Shown here: one piece after another, positions 4,990 through 12,606 of the stretch | How the letters are laid out: the number at the start of each line of letters is the position of its first letter | Numbering within the stretch: position 1 is the first letter of the stretch | Source: Anaerolineales bacterium | Lineage (GTDB): Bacteria; Chloroflexota; Anaerolineae; Anaerolineales; Villigracilaceae | Direction: 5' to 3' | Assembly (NCBI GenBank): GCA_024763295.1 | Contig: JANTFU010000035.1 | Span: 1-12,926 of the forward strand | DNA: 12,926 nt | The notes under the pieces: generated by a model | Told to the model about the DNA's origin: nothing | What the model saw: only the letters and a program-made list of their open reading frames with translations | Database searches by the model: none | Position numbers and translations under genes: made by a program

Positions 4990-6780
4990 ATGAAATCCCG
5001 CCAATTCATCTACTATTTCATCGCCTTCCTGCTTGCGCTGGGATTGCGATTCATCGGTCTCGGCGCTGTGCCGTTGACCGACAAAGAAGCGACCCTCGCC
5101 CTGCAAGCCCTCGCGATTGCCAAAGACGAAAATCCCCTGCTTAGTGGGCAGCCCGGCTATATTCTGCTGACGAGCATCCCCTTTTATCTTTTTGAAAGCA
5201 GCAATTTTCTCGCCCGCCTGATTCCTGCATTGGCGGGTTCTTTACTGGTTTTTGTGCCTTATTTCTTCTTTGAAAGCCCCCTTCCTAGCCTTCTGGAAAA
5301 GAAACCACTACGCGCCCCTTCGGGGGAAGGGATTGGACTCGCAAAACGAGACACATTCTCCCCCTTCGGGGGAGATGTCCGAAGGACAGAGGGGGCTTGG
5401 ATGGGGGCAATCGCCGCCTTCCTGCTTGCCATCGCCCCCGGACTAATTGCCATATCCCGGCAAGCAAACGGCACGATGCTGGCAATCACTTGCGGTCTTT
5501 TCGCGCGTGCAATGTGGAAGCACAAAAAGCCACAACTTGCCGGTATCTTCGCGGGGCTGGCGCTGCTCGGCGGGGCATCCATTTGGTTGGGGCTGCTAAT
5601 TCTGTCGCTGACGTGGGCGCTGGCACAAACCCTGCTTCCCGAATCCAAAGCTGAGATAACGGAAGCCAGTGAAACATCAGAGCATTCCGTCAAAGATGAT
5701 CTCAAAGTGGCTGCCATCTACGAAGGCGGCACACTGCTACTCGTCGGAACACTTTTCTTTCAATCCCCCAACGGATTAAGCGCCTTGTTTACATCGCTGG
5801 TCGAATTTCTCAACGGCTGGCGTTTTTCGTCGGGCGTCCCGATTGCGCATATTTTTGGCGGACTGCTTGCCTACTATCCGCTCGCGCTGCTTTTCGGAAT
5901 TATTGCCAGTGTGCGCGGCATCATCCAACATGAGCGCGCCGCACTCGAACTTAGCCTGTGGGCGCTCGTCGGGCTGCTCATCGTCGCGTTTTACCCATCG
6001 CATCAGGTCAGCGACTTGGTTTGGGTCGGGCTGCCGCTTTGGGTTTTGAGCGCGCGCGAAATCAGCCGCTACTTGCATATACCGCGCGATGACCGCAACG
6101 AAACCTTTGGCGTTTTCGCACTGACCGTTTTGTTGCTTTCATTTACATGGCTCAATATTTCGGGCGCTGCCGCCGCCGCTGCAATAGGCGCGGCACTCAC
6201 CACTCGTATGGTACTGCTCGGCGGCTCGCTGCTCTTGCTCATCTTGAGTTTGGTGATGATCGCTATCGGTTGGTCACTTGAAACCGCTGTATTCGGTGGC
6301 GCGTGGGGTGTCACATTGATGCTGGGACTGTATACGCTCAGCGCCGGCTGGGGATCGAGCGGACTGCGCACGCCAAAAGGGATCGAACTCTGGGACAACG
6401 CCCCGCCCGTGACCCGCACAGGGTTGCTCGTGGACACAGTAGACACGGTCTTGAACCGCGCCCAGCAAAACGCCAAAACCCCGACTATTTCCGTTTACGG
6501 CGTAGATTCTCCCGCCCTGCTGTGGGCACTGCGTAATTTCGATGTAAACACGGTCGGCGCGTTAGACCTGAATACGCCACCCGAACTCGTCATCACGCCC
6601 ATCGGCGAACAGGCGGGGCTTGCAACCAGCTATCGCGGGCAGGATTTTGTCTGGCGTCAATTGCCCGACTGGACGGTTGCCAATTCGCTCACGTGGCTTG
6701 TCCTGCGCGAAGTGCCCATGCAATCAGAACAAATCATCCTGTGGGGCAGGAGTGATTTGTTTTTTGATAGTCAGAATTAG
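4990..6780 (+). CDS. Multi-spanning GT39/GT-C-like membrane protein with repeat-encoded insert
   Basis: 596 residues. The N-terminus has a membrane helix (6-25) followed by a loop with an acidic residue (PLTDKEA, Asp31), as in GT-C glycosyltransferases that use lipid-linked sugar donors at the outer membrane face. Many helices follow up to about residue 450 (e.g. 76-94, 138-156, 180-212, 235-255, 280-305, 318-335, 372-455), then a non-membrane C-terminal domain (about 455-596). Family assignment (ArnT/PMT-like, GT39 or TIGR03663-like) rests on this layout and segments such as LARLIPALAGSLLVFVPYFFF and APGLIAISRQANG; the donor and acceptor are unknown. Residues 96-136 are hydrophilic, interrupt the normal helix-loop-helix and are encoded by a palindrome-rich repeat (see 5274-5398). 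The start is the ATG seven bases after a TAAAAT box. The stop codon lies in a tandem repeat. Alternatively it may be a polysaccharide-related membrane protein without transferase activity. Confidence 0.75.
   Translation: MKSRQFIYYFIAFLLALGLRFIGLGAVPLTDKEATLALQALAIAKDENPLLSGQPGYILLTSIPFYLFESSNFLARLIPALAGSLLVFVPYFFFESPLPSLLEKKPLRAPSGEGIGLAKRDTFSPFGGDVRRTEGAWMGAIAAFLLAIAPGLIAISRQANGTMLAITCGLFARAMWKHKKPQLAGIFAGLALLGGASIWLGLLILSLTWALAQTLLPESKAEITEASETSEHSVKDDLKVAAIYEGGTLLLVGTLFFQSPNGLSALFTSLVEFLNGWRFSSGVPIAHIFGGLLAYYPLALLFGIIASVRGIIQHERAALELSLWALVGLLIVAFYPSHQVSDLVWVGLPLWVLSAREISRYLHIPRDDRNETFGVFALTVLLLSFTWLNISGAAAAAAIGAALTTRMVLLGGSLLLLILSLVMIAIGWSLETAVFGGAWGVTLMLGLYTLSAGWGSSGLRTPKGIELWDNAPPVTRTGLLVDTVDTVLNRAQQNAKTPTISVYGVDSPALLWALRNFDVNTVGALDLNTPPELVITPIGEQAGLATSYRGQDFVWRQLPDWTVANSLTWLVLREVPMQSEQIILWGRSDLFFDSQN
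5274..5398. repeat. Palindrome-rich repeat inserted in frame in a coding gene
   Basis: The ends are nine-base inverted copies: AAGCCCCCT (5274-5282) and AGGGGGCTT (5390-5398). Inside are four more stem-loops: CCCC-TTCG-GGGG (5315-5326), CTCG/CGAG (5338-5350), CTCCCCC-TTC-GGGGGAG (5358-5374) and TGTCC-GAA-GGACA (5376-5388). The DNA is translated without a stop as about residues 96-136 of the surrounding gene, ending in SPFGGDVRRTEG. That peptide and the CTCCCCCTTCGGGGGAG core resemble a dispersed repeat I have seen in several environmental bacteria. It resembles in principle the Rickettsia palindromic elements that insert into genes. Confidence 0.75.
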
Positions 6781-6834
6781 GTAATTAGGTAACAGGTATC
6801 AGGTAATTAGGTATCAGGCAATTAGGCAGCAGGC
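6775..6834. repeat. Degenerate tandem repeat of eight AATTAGGT/ATCAGGT units
   Basis: Eight units of seven or eight bases run head to tail: AATTAGGT, AATTAGGT, AACAGGT, ATCAGGT, AATTAGGT, ATCAGGC, AATTAGGC, AGCAGGC. The first unit contains the TAG stop codon of the upstream gene. The array looks like the short heptamer repeats known from some cyanobacteria and other large bacterial genomes. The remaining bases to 6893 show no clear Shine-Dalgarno sequence or strong promoter; AGGA at 6872 is too far from the cmk start. Confidence 0.8.
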
Positions 6835-6893
6835 TTTTTCATTCAACCTCCAGCATTCATCCTTCAAAATCAGGAATATTCAACGACTAAACT

Positions 6894-7565
6894 ATGAAAC
6901 CAAAAACAATCGCACTAGATGGTCCCGCCGCATCCGGCAAATCGACTGTTGGGCTAAAAATTGCCAAAGCCCTTAACTATCTCTTTTTCGATACCGGCGT
7001 GATGTACCGCGCCGTCGCTTGGGCTGCGCTTAACAAAGGCATTGACCCCAAAGACGAAGTCGCCGTCACAACATTAGCGGAAGAAACCCCTATTGACGTG
7101 CGCCCCGCTTCACAGAATGACGGCAGAACCAGCGATGTACTCGTTAACGAACAAGATATTACTTGGCAAACGCGCAGCCCCGAAGTGGATGCAAACGTCA
7201 GCACCGTGGCGGCGTATGCCGGTGTCCGGGCTGCACTTAGCAAACAGCAACGTCGAATTGGCGAGCGCGGCAACGTCGTGATGGTTGGGCGCGATATTGG
7301 CACGGTTGTGCTACCCGAAGCCGATCTCAAGATCTATCTCGACGCATCCGCTGAAGAGCGCGCGCGCCGCCGCTACGACGAGATCATCGCACGCGGCGAG
7401 TTAGCGGATTACACTGAAATCCTCGCCAAAGTCAAACAACGAGACCATATTGACAGCACGCGCGATGTCGCGCCCTTGCGTCCTGCGGATGATGCAGTTA
7501 TCGTCAATTCCGACAAGCTGGATGCCGATCAGGTTTTTCAAATGATTATGGATATGTGTGCATAA
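6894..7565 (+). CDS. cmk: Cytidylate kinase
   Basis: 223 residues, normal for bacterial CMP/dCMP kinase, a cytoplasmic enzyme that phosphorylates CMP and dCMP with ATP for nucleic-acid and lipid precursors. The P-loop GPAASGKST (10-18) is intact. DTGVMYRAVAW (33-43) is the CMP-binding region, GRDIGTVVLP (132-141) is the characteristic central motif with the Arg-Asp pair, and RARRRYDEI (146-154) plus RDHIDSTR (163-170) form the lid and catalytic arginine region. The family-specific NMP-bind insert is present (about 65-105). The ATG at 6894 gives the canonical N-terminus immediately before the P-loop, so the start is secure even though no ribosome site is evident. In many bacteria cmk sits beside rpsA or der; here it precedes a sensor kinase after a 234-base spacer and seems to stand alone. 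Confidence 0.96.
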   Translation: MKPKTIALDGPAASGKSTVGLKIAKALNYLFFDTGVMYRAVAWAALNKGIDPKDEVAVTTLAEETPIDVRPASQNDGRTSDVLVNEQDITWQTRSPEVDANVSTVAAYAGVRAALSKQQRRIGERGNVVMVGRDIGTVVLPEADLKIYLDASAEERARRRYDEIIARGELADYTEILAKVKQRDHIDSTRDVAPLRPADDAVIVNSDKLDADQVFQMIMDMCA

Positions 7566-7643
7566 CCGCAAATCTTTGGCAAAGCAAAAATATTTTTCTG
7601 TGCCAAAAGAGATTTTTCAGACTATAATAAAAGAGTCCACTGC

Positions 7644-7740
7644 AAAAACCGAGTTTTTCAGAGAAAAAACTAAAAAACGCTCCTCTTTTCTTTCTAAAAC
7701 AAGCGATTTAAGGGATGGCGTGTTAAAAAACTCGGTTTTC
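7644..7740. repeat. 97-base inverted repeat (AAAACCGAGTTTTT...AAAAACTCGGTTTT)
   Basis: AAAACCGAGTTTTT (7645-7658) and AAAAACTCGGTTTT (7726-7739) are exact 14-base inverted copies. A small local hairpin (AGTTTTT 7652-7658 with AAAAACT 7665-7671) partly repeats the motif inside. It lies in the 234-base spacer between cmk and the sensor kinase. Depending on folding it could act as a bidirectional terminator (the arms end in T-runs), but its length and form match the other dispersed repeats here. Confidence 0.7.
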
Positions 7741-7760
7741 AGGGTGTTCCTTTCTACTTA

Positions 7761-7799
7761 TTGAGTACCTTTTTACAGTGGAGATATAAAATCTCAATT
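7761..7799 (+). promoter_or_regulatory. Putative promoter of the sensor kinase gene, leaderless
   Basis: TTGAGT (7761-7766) is 18 bases before TATAAA (7785-7790), close to a sigma-70 consensus. The overlapping TAAAAT (7787-7792) ends seven bases before the ATG at 7800, so the mRNA would begin at about the start codon. No Shine-Dalgarno sequence is at usable distance (GGAG at 7780-7783 is 16 bases away). This argues against the in-frame TTG at 7761 as a translation start, because it would be the -35 box. Confidence 0.6.
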
Positions 7800-10700
7800 A
7801 TGTTCCAATTTATCAGCGCCCTCTTCTTCAATCTTCCCTTCATCAATTGGCCCGACCTGTTTGGGTGGCTATTTGGGCTTGCGCTGTTGGGACTTTCCTT
7901 TTGGCTTTATGTTCGACGTGAAGAAAAAAACGAGCATTTAGAAAGGAAAGATTGGATACTCTTTGGGGGTCTGTTTTTGCTGGTTTGGATCACCAACCTT
8001 TTTCTTGGCGTTTATCTAAAAAGTGAGAGTTTTATGTCTTGGCCCGGCGTACCGCTCGCTTCACCGGGCGCAGCGCTAATGTTTTTCTCTGCGCTCCCTT
8101 GGGTGGTTGCCGGCGGCGTTTTGGGACCTTTACCGGCATTCTTTTTGGGCTTTATGGCAGGCGTCATCCGCGCCCCTTTTGATTCGCATACTATTTTTAC
8201 GGCGTTCCAATATGGCATTTTGGCGTTGCTTTTCAGCCGCTGGGTACAGCAACGCTACCGCACACGCGCTTACACATTATTGCGCCAACCGCTTTTCGCT
8301 GCCGTAGCACTTGTCCCTGTTTTTGCCGTTCTTTTTATCCCAAGCACCTTTTTCAGCGCTTCGCATCCTGAAGTAACCGCCCGTCTTGATTTTGGCATCA
8401 ACAATGTCTACATGACCAGCTTGGCGCTGTTCGGCGAGTTATTCATCGCAGGCATCATTGCGCAGATTTTAGCAATCGCGTTTCCCGAGGCATGGGGAAG
8501 AAATTTACCCCTGAAACCATCCCCTTCTGAGACGCGGCTTGAAACCCGTTTTCTAATTGGCACAGGGACTTTCATTACCACCCTTTTACTGGCACTTTTA
8601 ATCGGTGACTGGGTAGTTTCGGGGCAGGCGGCACGCCGTATGTTAAACGACCGCCTTGAAAATACTGCTCAAATCTCTGCCGAAAGCATCCCCTTCTTCC
8701 TTGAAACCGGTCAAAACCTAAGCGTACAACTCTCTGACGATACGGCATTGCTCACCGACGATTCTACAAAACTCGAAAGTTTGCTTGCCGAAAAAATCAG
8801 TCTGGTGCCCTATTTTACCCAGCTACTCGTACTTGACCTTGATGGCAGCGTTCTTGGCGAATATCCGCAGACCAATGCACAAACCCGCGCCCTAACCCAA
8901 GCCGAAAACAGCGGTCTCTTTTTAGCCATCAATGGCGTCCCATCACAAGTTTACAGCATTCCCCCCGCTGAAATCGGCAACCCCGCGCGCGTTTCCTTTA
9001 TGACAACCGTGCTTGATGAAAAAGGTTCCCCTGCGCGTATCTTCATCGGGCGAACCAGTCTGAACGCCAACCCAATCACCCGTCCACTACTCAGCAGCCT
9101 CGACAGCATAAAATCCCTTTCAGGGCAGGGCTTGCTAATCGACGAAAATGGCACCATCCTCTACCATACACAAACTGACCTGATTATGACCCAATATCCG
9201 GGTGAAACCAGTCTTGAAGCACGCTTCTTCGACGCAACATCCTCTACCGGCACACGCAATCTGGTTTATTACCAACCCGTCATTGGGCAGCCGTGGGCGG
9301 TCGTGCTGAGCGTACCTGCTCGTCAGGTGCAACAACTTGCGCTGGAGATCGCACTCCCGCTTTCCGGTATGATTCTGCTGCTTGCGGCAATTGCGCTCAT
9401 CACTCTACGAATTGGTTTAAGACTGATTAGTCAATCGCTTGAAAACCTCGCCAACGAAGCCGGACGCATCGCACAAGGCAAACTCGATCATCCGCTCAAG
9501 ACCGACGGCATGGACGAAGTTGGTCAACTGCGGCGTGCTTTTGAACAAATGCGCGTCAGTCTAAAAGATCGTCTCGAAGAATTGAACACTCTGCTGGTGG
9601 TTAGCAATAGTGTGGCATCCAGCCTTGAGATGCGCACCATTTTCCAGCCCGTACTCGAAGCGATCCGCTCGACGGGCGCAAACGCCGTCCATGTCGTTCT
9701 GGCACCCGAAATCGCGCCCAGCACGATGGTCGATATGCCAACGCGCTTTGCACTGGAACCCAATAAAGGCGAATTTGCCCATCTGGATGTGGAATTGCTG
9801 GAAGCTGTCCGTTACCAAGACAAAATCGTGCTGCCGAATCTCTCGCGGACTTCGGGTGGGTTGCAGCTCAACGAAAATCGTCCCAACCCCAAAGCATTAA
9901 TCGCCTTACCGCTGCGCAACGAACAGCGCTTTTACGGCGTTCTTTGGGCAGCTTACCCGACCCCAAAGATATTCACCGAAGCGGATGTGCGCTTCATCAG
10001 CACCCTTGGCGGACAAGCCGCCCTCGCCGCAGCCAATGCACATCTCTTTATGAGCGTCGAAGTCGGGCGTCAGCAGTTGGCGTCCATCCTGGATTCGACC
10101 AGTGACCCTGTCCTCGTTACCGATCACCAAGACAATCTCCTCTTAGCAAATCCGGCGGCATGGCAATTGCTTTCTCTTAACGAAACCCTGAGCGAAAATC
10201 GTTCCGTCGAAAGCGTAATCAAAGACCCCGCGCTTGCCAATTTGCTCAAAATCTCTGCCTCTGCCAAAGGATCGGCAGAAATCACAATGCCGAGCGGCGA
10301 AGTCTTCCTGGCAACCGCATCATCCGTCATCGCGGACGACGTCCCAATTGGGCGCGTCTGTATCCTGCGCGATGTGACGCACTTCAAAGAACTCGATAAG
10401 ATGAAATCCGAATTCGTTGCCACCGTCAGCCACGACCTGCGCTCGCCGCTCACACTAATGCGCGGCTACGCCACCATGATGCCGATGATCGGCGAACTCA
10501 ACGAACAACAAAAAGGCTACACAGAAAAGATCATCTCCGGTGTTGAGAATATGACCCGTCTCGTCAACAATCTGCTTGACCTCGGACGCATTGAACTCGG
10601 AGTCGGGTTGCAACTTGAAAAGATATCCCCGCTCGAAATTGTAGACCAAGTTAGCAGCGGCTTACAGGGACACGCCAAAGCCAAAAATATCGACTTCACC

Positions 10701-11081
10701 ATCGAAACATCTAAGAAGTTGCCCGGTCTCATCGAAGCCGACCAAGCCCTTTTACATCAAGCCGTTTACAACATCGTCGAAAATGCCATCAAATACACCC
10801 CGGAAAACGGCTCGGTCGCTTTGCGCGTCCACGCTTCTGACACCGAACTCTTCTTCGACGTCGAAGACAGCGGAATCGGTATCAGCGAGGAAGCCCTCAA
10901 ACGCCTCTTTGAAAAATTCTTCCGCTCGGCACAGCGGGAAGCACGCGCCCAACAGGGCACCGGGCTTGGGCTGGCTATCGTTCGTTCTATCGCGGAGCGT
11001 CACGGCGGCGAAGTTTGGGTTGAGAGCGTTGAAGGGCAAGGCAGCACCTTCCATCTGCGCATCCCGATCCTACAATCCTAA
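7800..11081 (+). CDS. Membrane sensor histidine kinase (7TM-dCACHE-like-HAMP-GAF-PAS-HisKA-HATPase)
   Basis: 1093 residues from the ATG at 7800; the frame also opens at TTG 7761 (13 residues more), but that codon lies in the promoter. Order: about seven membrane helices (to ~235), a helix at ~250-273, an extracytoplasmic CACHE-like sensor (~274-515), a helix (~517-540), HAMP (~540-593), GAF (~598-753), PAS (~757-863), HisKA with His878 in SHDLRSPLT, and a HATPase with Asn995 (VENAIKYT), DSGIGI (1023-1028) and GTGLGLAIV (1053-1061). All catalytic motifs are intact, so it should autophosphorylate and pass phosphate to a response regulator. There is no receiver domain and no regulator gene nearby, so it is an orphan. 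The multi-helix N-terminus may bind a second, membrane-linked signal; the ligands are unknown. An intrinsic terminator follows at once. Confidence 0.93.
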   Translation: MFQFISALFFNLPFINWPDLFGWLFGLALLGLSFWLYVRREEKNEHLERKDWILFGGLFLLVWITNLFLGVYLKSESFMSWPGVPLASPGAALMFFSALPWVVAGGVLGPLPAFFLGFMAGVIRAPFDSHTIFTAFQYGILALLFSRWVQQRYRTRAYTLLRQPLFAAVALVPVFAVLFIPSTFFSASHPEVTARLDFGINNVYMTSLALFGELFIAGIIAQILAIAFPEAWGRNLPLKPSPSETRLETRFLIGTGTFITTLLLALLIGDWVVSGQAARRMLNDRLENTAQISAESIPFFLETGQNLSVQLSDDTALLTDDSTKLESLLAEKISLVPYFTQLLVLDLDGSVLGEYPQTNAQTRALTQAENSGLFLAINGVPSQVYSIPPAEIGNPARVSFMTTVLDEKGSPARIFIGRTSLNANPITRPLLSSLDSIKSLSGQGLLIDENGTILYHTQTDLIMTQYPGETSLEARFFDATSSTGTRNLVYYQPVIGQPWAVVLSVPARQVQQLALEIALPLSGMILLLAAIALITLRIGLRLISQSLENLANEAGRIAQGKLDHPLKTDGMDEVGQLRRAFEQMRVSLKDRLEELNTLLVVSNSVASSLEMRTIFQPVLEAIRSTGANAVHVVLAPEIAPSTMVDMPTRFALEPNKGEFAHLDVELLEAVRYQDKIVLPNLSRTSGGLQLNENRPNPKALIALPLRNEQRFYGVLWAAYPTPKIFTEADVRFISTLGGQAALAAANAHLFMSVEVGRQQLASILDSTSDPVLVTDHQDNLLLANPAAWQLLSLNETLSENRSVESVIKDPALANLLKISASAKGSAEITMPSGEVFLATASSVIADDVPIGRVCILRDVTHFKELDKMKSEFVATVSHDLRSPLTLMRGYATMMPMIGELNEQQKGYTEKIISGVENMTRLVNNLLDLGRIELGVGLQLEKISPLEIVDQVSSGLQGHAKAKNIDFTIETSKKLPGLIEADQALLHQAVYNIVENAIKYTPENGSVALRVHASDTELFFDVEDSGIGISEEALKRLFEKFFRSAQREARAQQGTGLGLAIVRSIAERHGGEVWVESVEGQGSTFHLRIPILQS

Positions 11082-11093
11082 AAATCTACCCCG

Positions 11094-11116
11094 AAAAGAC
11101 CTGCTGGGTCTTTTTT
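11094..11116 (+). terminator. Intrinsic terminator after the sensor kinase
   Basis: AAAAGACC (11094-11101) pairs with GGTCTTTT (11107-11114) around a five-base loop, and the T-run reaches 11116. It lies 13 bases after the kinase stop and just before the ribosome site of the aminotransferase gene, so it separates the two transcription units. Confidence 0.85.
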
Positions 11117-11121
11117 GGTAA

Positions 11122-11126
11122 AAGGA
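11122..11126 (+). promoter_or_regulatory. Ribosome binding site of the aminotransferase gene
   Basis: AAGGA lies seven bases before the ATG at 11134. It sits directly after the terminator T-run, leaving no room for a promoter between them, so transcription must start upstream (inside the kinase gene) or pass through the terminator. Confidence 0.75.
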
Positions 11127-11133
11127 ATCCCCT

Positions 11134-12573
11134 ATGTCTGAACAAAAAATCAACGTCAATCAAAATATCTTACAAATGGAATACGCCGTGCGCGGACCAA
11201 TTCCACAGCGCGCCGCCAAACTCAAAGATGCGGGCAAAGACATCATCTTTTGCAATATCGGCAACCCACAAGCGTTGGGGCAAACGCCCATCACCTACTA
11301 TCGCCAAGTCATCAGCCTGCTGGAAGACCCCGCCAAAATTGCACGTGAACGCCAACTGAAAAACCTTTTTGAAGAAAATCCCTATTCCAACCTGCACGAA
11401 AGCGACTTTGTCGATGAAGACGTGCTTGCCCTGAGCGAGAAAATTTTGGCAAAAACCGGTAAGGGATTGGGGGCTTATACCGAAAGCAAAGGCTATCGTT
11501 TTGTGCGCCAAGCCGTTGCAGATTTTATTAATAGACGAGACGGATTCGCCCCTGAAAGCGGCTTGATGGCTGATTCCGAAGCCATTTTCCTGACCGACGG
11601 CGCCAGTGACGCTGCCAAACGTGTATTGAACTTGGTCATTTCAAAAAAGACTGATGGCGTGATGATTCCCATTCCCCAATACCCGCTCTACTCGGCATCA
11701 ATCAAAGCCTTCGGCGGGACCCAAGTCAACTACTATCCCGACGAAGAAAATGACTGGGCGCTCAGCCGCGAAGCGCTCGAATCTGCCTACAACGCCGCCA
11801 CCGCCCAAGGCACGGATGTGAAGCTAATCGTCGTCATCAACCCCGGCAATCCGACCGGCGCCATTCTCGACGAGCAGAGCATCCACGAAGTGATCGCTTT
11901 TGCCAAAACACACGGGCTTGCCATCATTGCCGATGAAGTCTATCAGGAGAATGTCTACGGCGGCGAATTCATCTCCTTCGCCAAAGCGCTCGGTGACGAA
12001 AAAGACGTGCCGCTCTTTAGCCTGCACAGCATTTCAAAAGGTTTCTACGGTGAATGCGGGCATCGCGGCGGTTATCTTGAAGTGCGCAACCCGCCAATGG
12101 TGGCTGGCACGGAGATGAATTTTGTCGACCTGCTGCTCAAACAAGCCTCGGTCAGTTTGTGTGCCAATACCGTCGGACAAATTATGACTTATCTAATGGT
12201 TAGTCCGCCCGATGAAGCCAACACTGCCCAAAAACAATTTCTCGCCGAAAAAGAAAAAGTGCTCGGCGACCTCTACGAAAAAGCGAATATGGTACGCGCC
12301 GCCTTCGCACAAATGGATGGCGTTGAAGTCTTCGGCAAAACCGGCGCGATGTACCTCTTCCCACGCTTAAACAAACTCCCAGCCGGCAAAACAGATTTCG
12401 ACTACTGCATGGCGCTGCTCGAAGAAACCGGTCTCTGCACCGTGAATGGCTCCGGCTTCGGGCAGGCAGAAGGCACGCACCATCTGCGCATCGCCTTTTT
12501 GCCATCCAGAGAGCAGTTGGAAGACGTGCTGCCGAAGTGGATTGCGTTTCATAATCGCTATGTGAATGGGTAA
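11134..12573 (+). CDS. Alanine aminotransferase-like class I/II aminotransferase
   Basis: 479 residues, PLP-dependent, fold type I. The sequence follows animal and plant alanine aminotransferase (glutamate-pyruvate transaminase) closely: PITYYRQVISLL (51-62), LGAYTESKGYRFVRQAVADFI (112-132), GASDAAKRVLNLV, IPIPQYPLYSASI with QVNYYPDEENDWAL, NPGNPTG (236-242), ADEVYQENVY (266-275) and SKGFYGECGHRGGYLE. The PLP lysine is Lys302 in HSISKGF; Asp267 and Tyr270 contact the cofactor, and the C-terminal GSGFGQ...GTHHLRIAFLP is also typical. It should interconvert alanine and 2-oxoglutarate with pyruvate and glutamate, in the cytoplasm. The eukaryote-like subfamily is distinct from E. coli AlaA/AlaC, so no symbol is given. 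The AAGGA site supports the start. The ComB-family gene follows after 33 bases and is probably co-transcribed. Confidence 0.92.
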   Translation: MSEQKINVNQNILQMEYAVRGPIPQRAAKLKDAGKDIIFCNIGNPQALGQTPITYYRQVISLLEDPAKIARERQLKNLFEENPYSNLHESDFVDEDVLALSEKILAKTGKGLGAYTESKGYRFVRQAVADFINRRDGFAPESGLMADSEAIFLTDGASDAAKRVLNLVISKKTDGVMIPIPQYPLYSASIKAFGGTQVNYYPDEENDWALSREALESAYNAATAQGTDVKLIVVINPGNPTGAILDEQSIHEVIAFAKTHGLAIIADEVYQENVYGGEFISFAKALGDEKDVPLFSLHSISKGFYGECGHRGGYLEVRNPPMVAGTEMNFVDLLLKQASVSLCANTVGQIMTYLMVSPPDEANTAQKQFLAEKEKVLGDLYEKANMVRAAFAQMDGVEVFGKTGAMYLFPRLNKLPAGKTDFDYCMALLEETGLCTVNGSGFGQAEGTHHLRIAFLPSREQLEDVLPKWIAFHNRYVNG

Positions 12574-12606
12574 GGATATATCAAACAGATGAATAAGGCG
12601 CTGTAA

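Noticed and set aside
5274..5398. Frameshift or assembly error in the GT39-like gene
   Set aside because: The frame is intact on both sides of the repeat and continues to a full-length C-terminus, so an in-frame insert is the simpler reading.
5259..5717. 152-residue reverse-strand open frame inside the GT39-like gene
   Set aside because: It is antisense to a well-supported membrane protein gene and shows no family resemblance; its length reflects codon bias and the palindromic insert.
7558..7764. 68-residue open frame overlapping the end of cmk
   Set aside because: It is Lys/Ser/Phe-rich, mostly encoded by the AT-rich inverted repeat, has no ribosome site and resembles no family; it is best explained as spacer sequence.
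7761..7799. TTG 7761 as the start of the sensor kinase
   Set aside because: This TTG is the likely -35 box; the ATG at 7800 lies seven bases after a TAAAAT box and begins the hydrophobic N-terminus.
9610..9900. 96-residue alternative-frame open frame inside the kinase gene
   Set aside because: It overlaps the GAF region in another frame with Trp/Cys-rich unlikely composition and no ribosome site.
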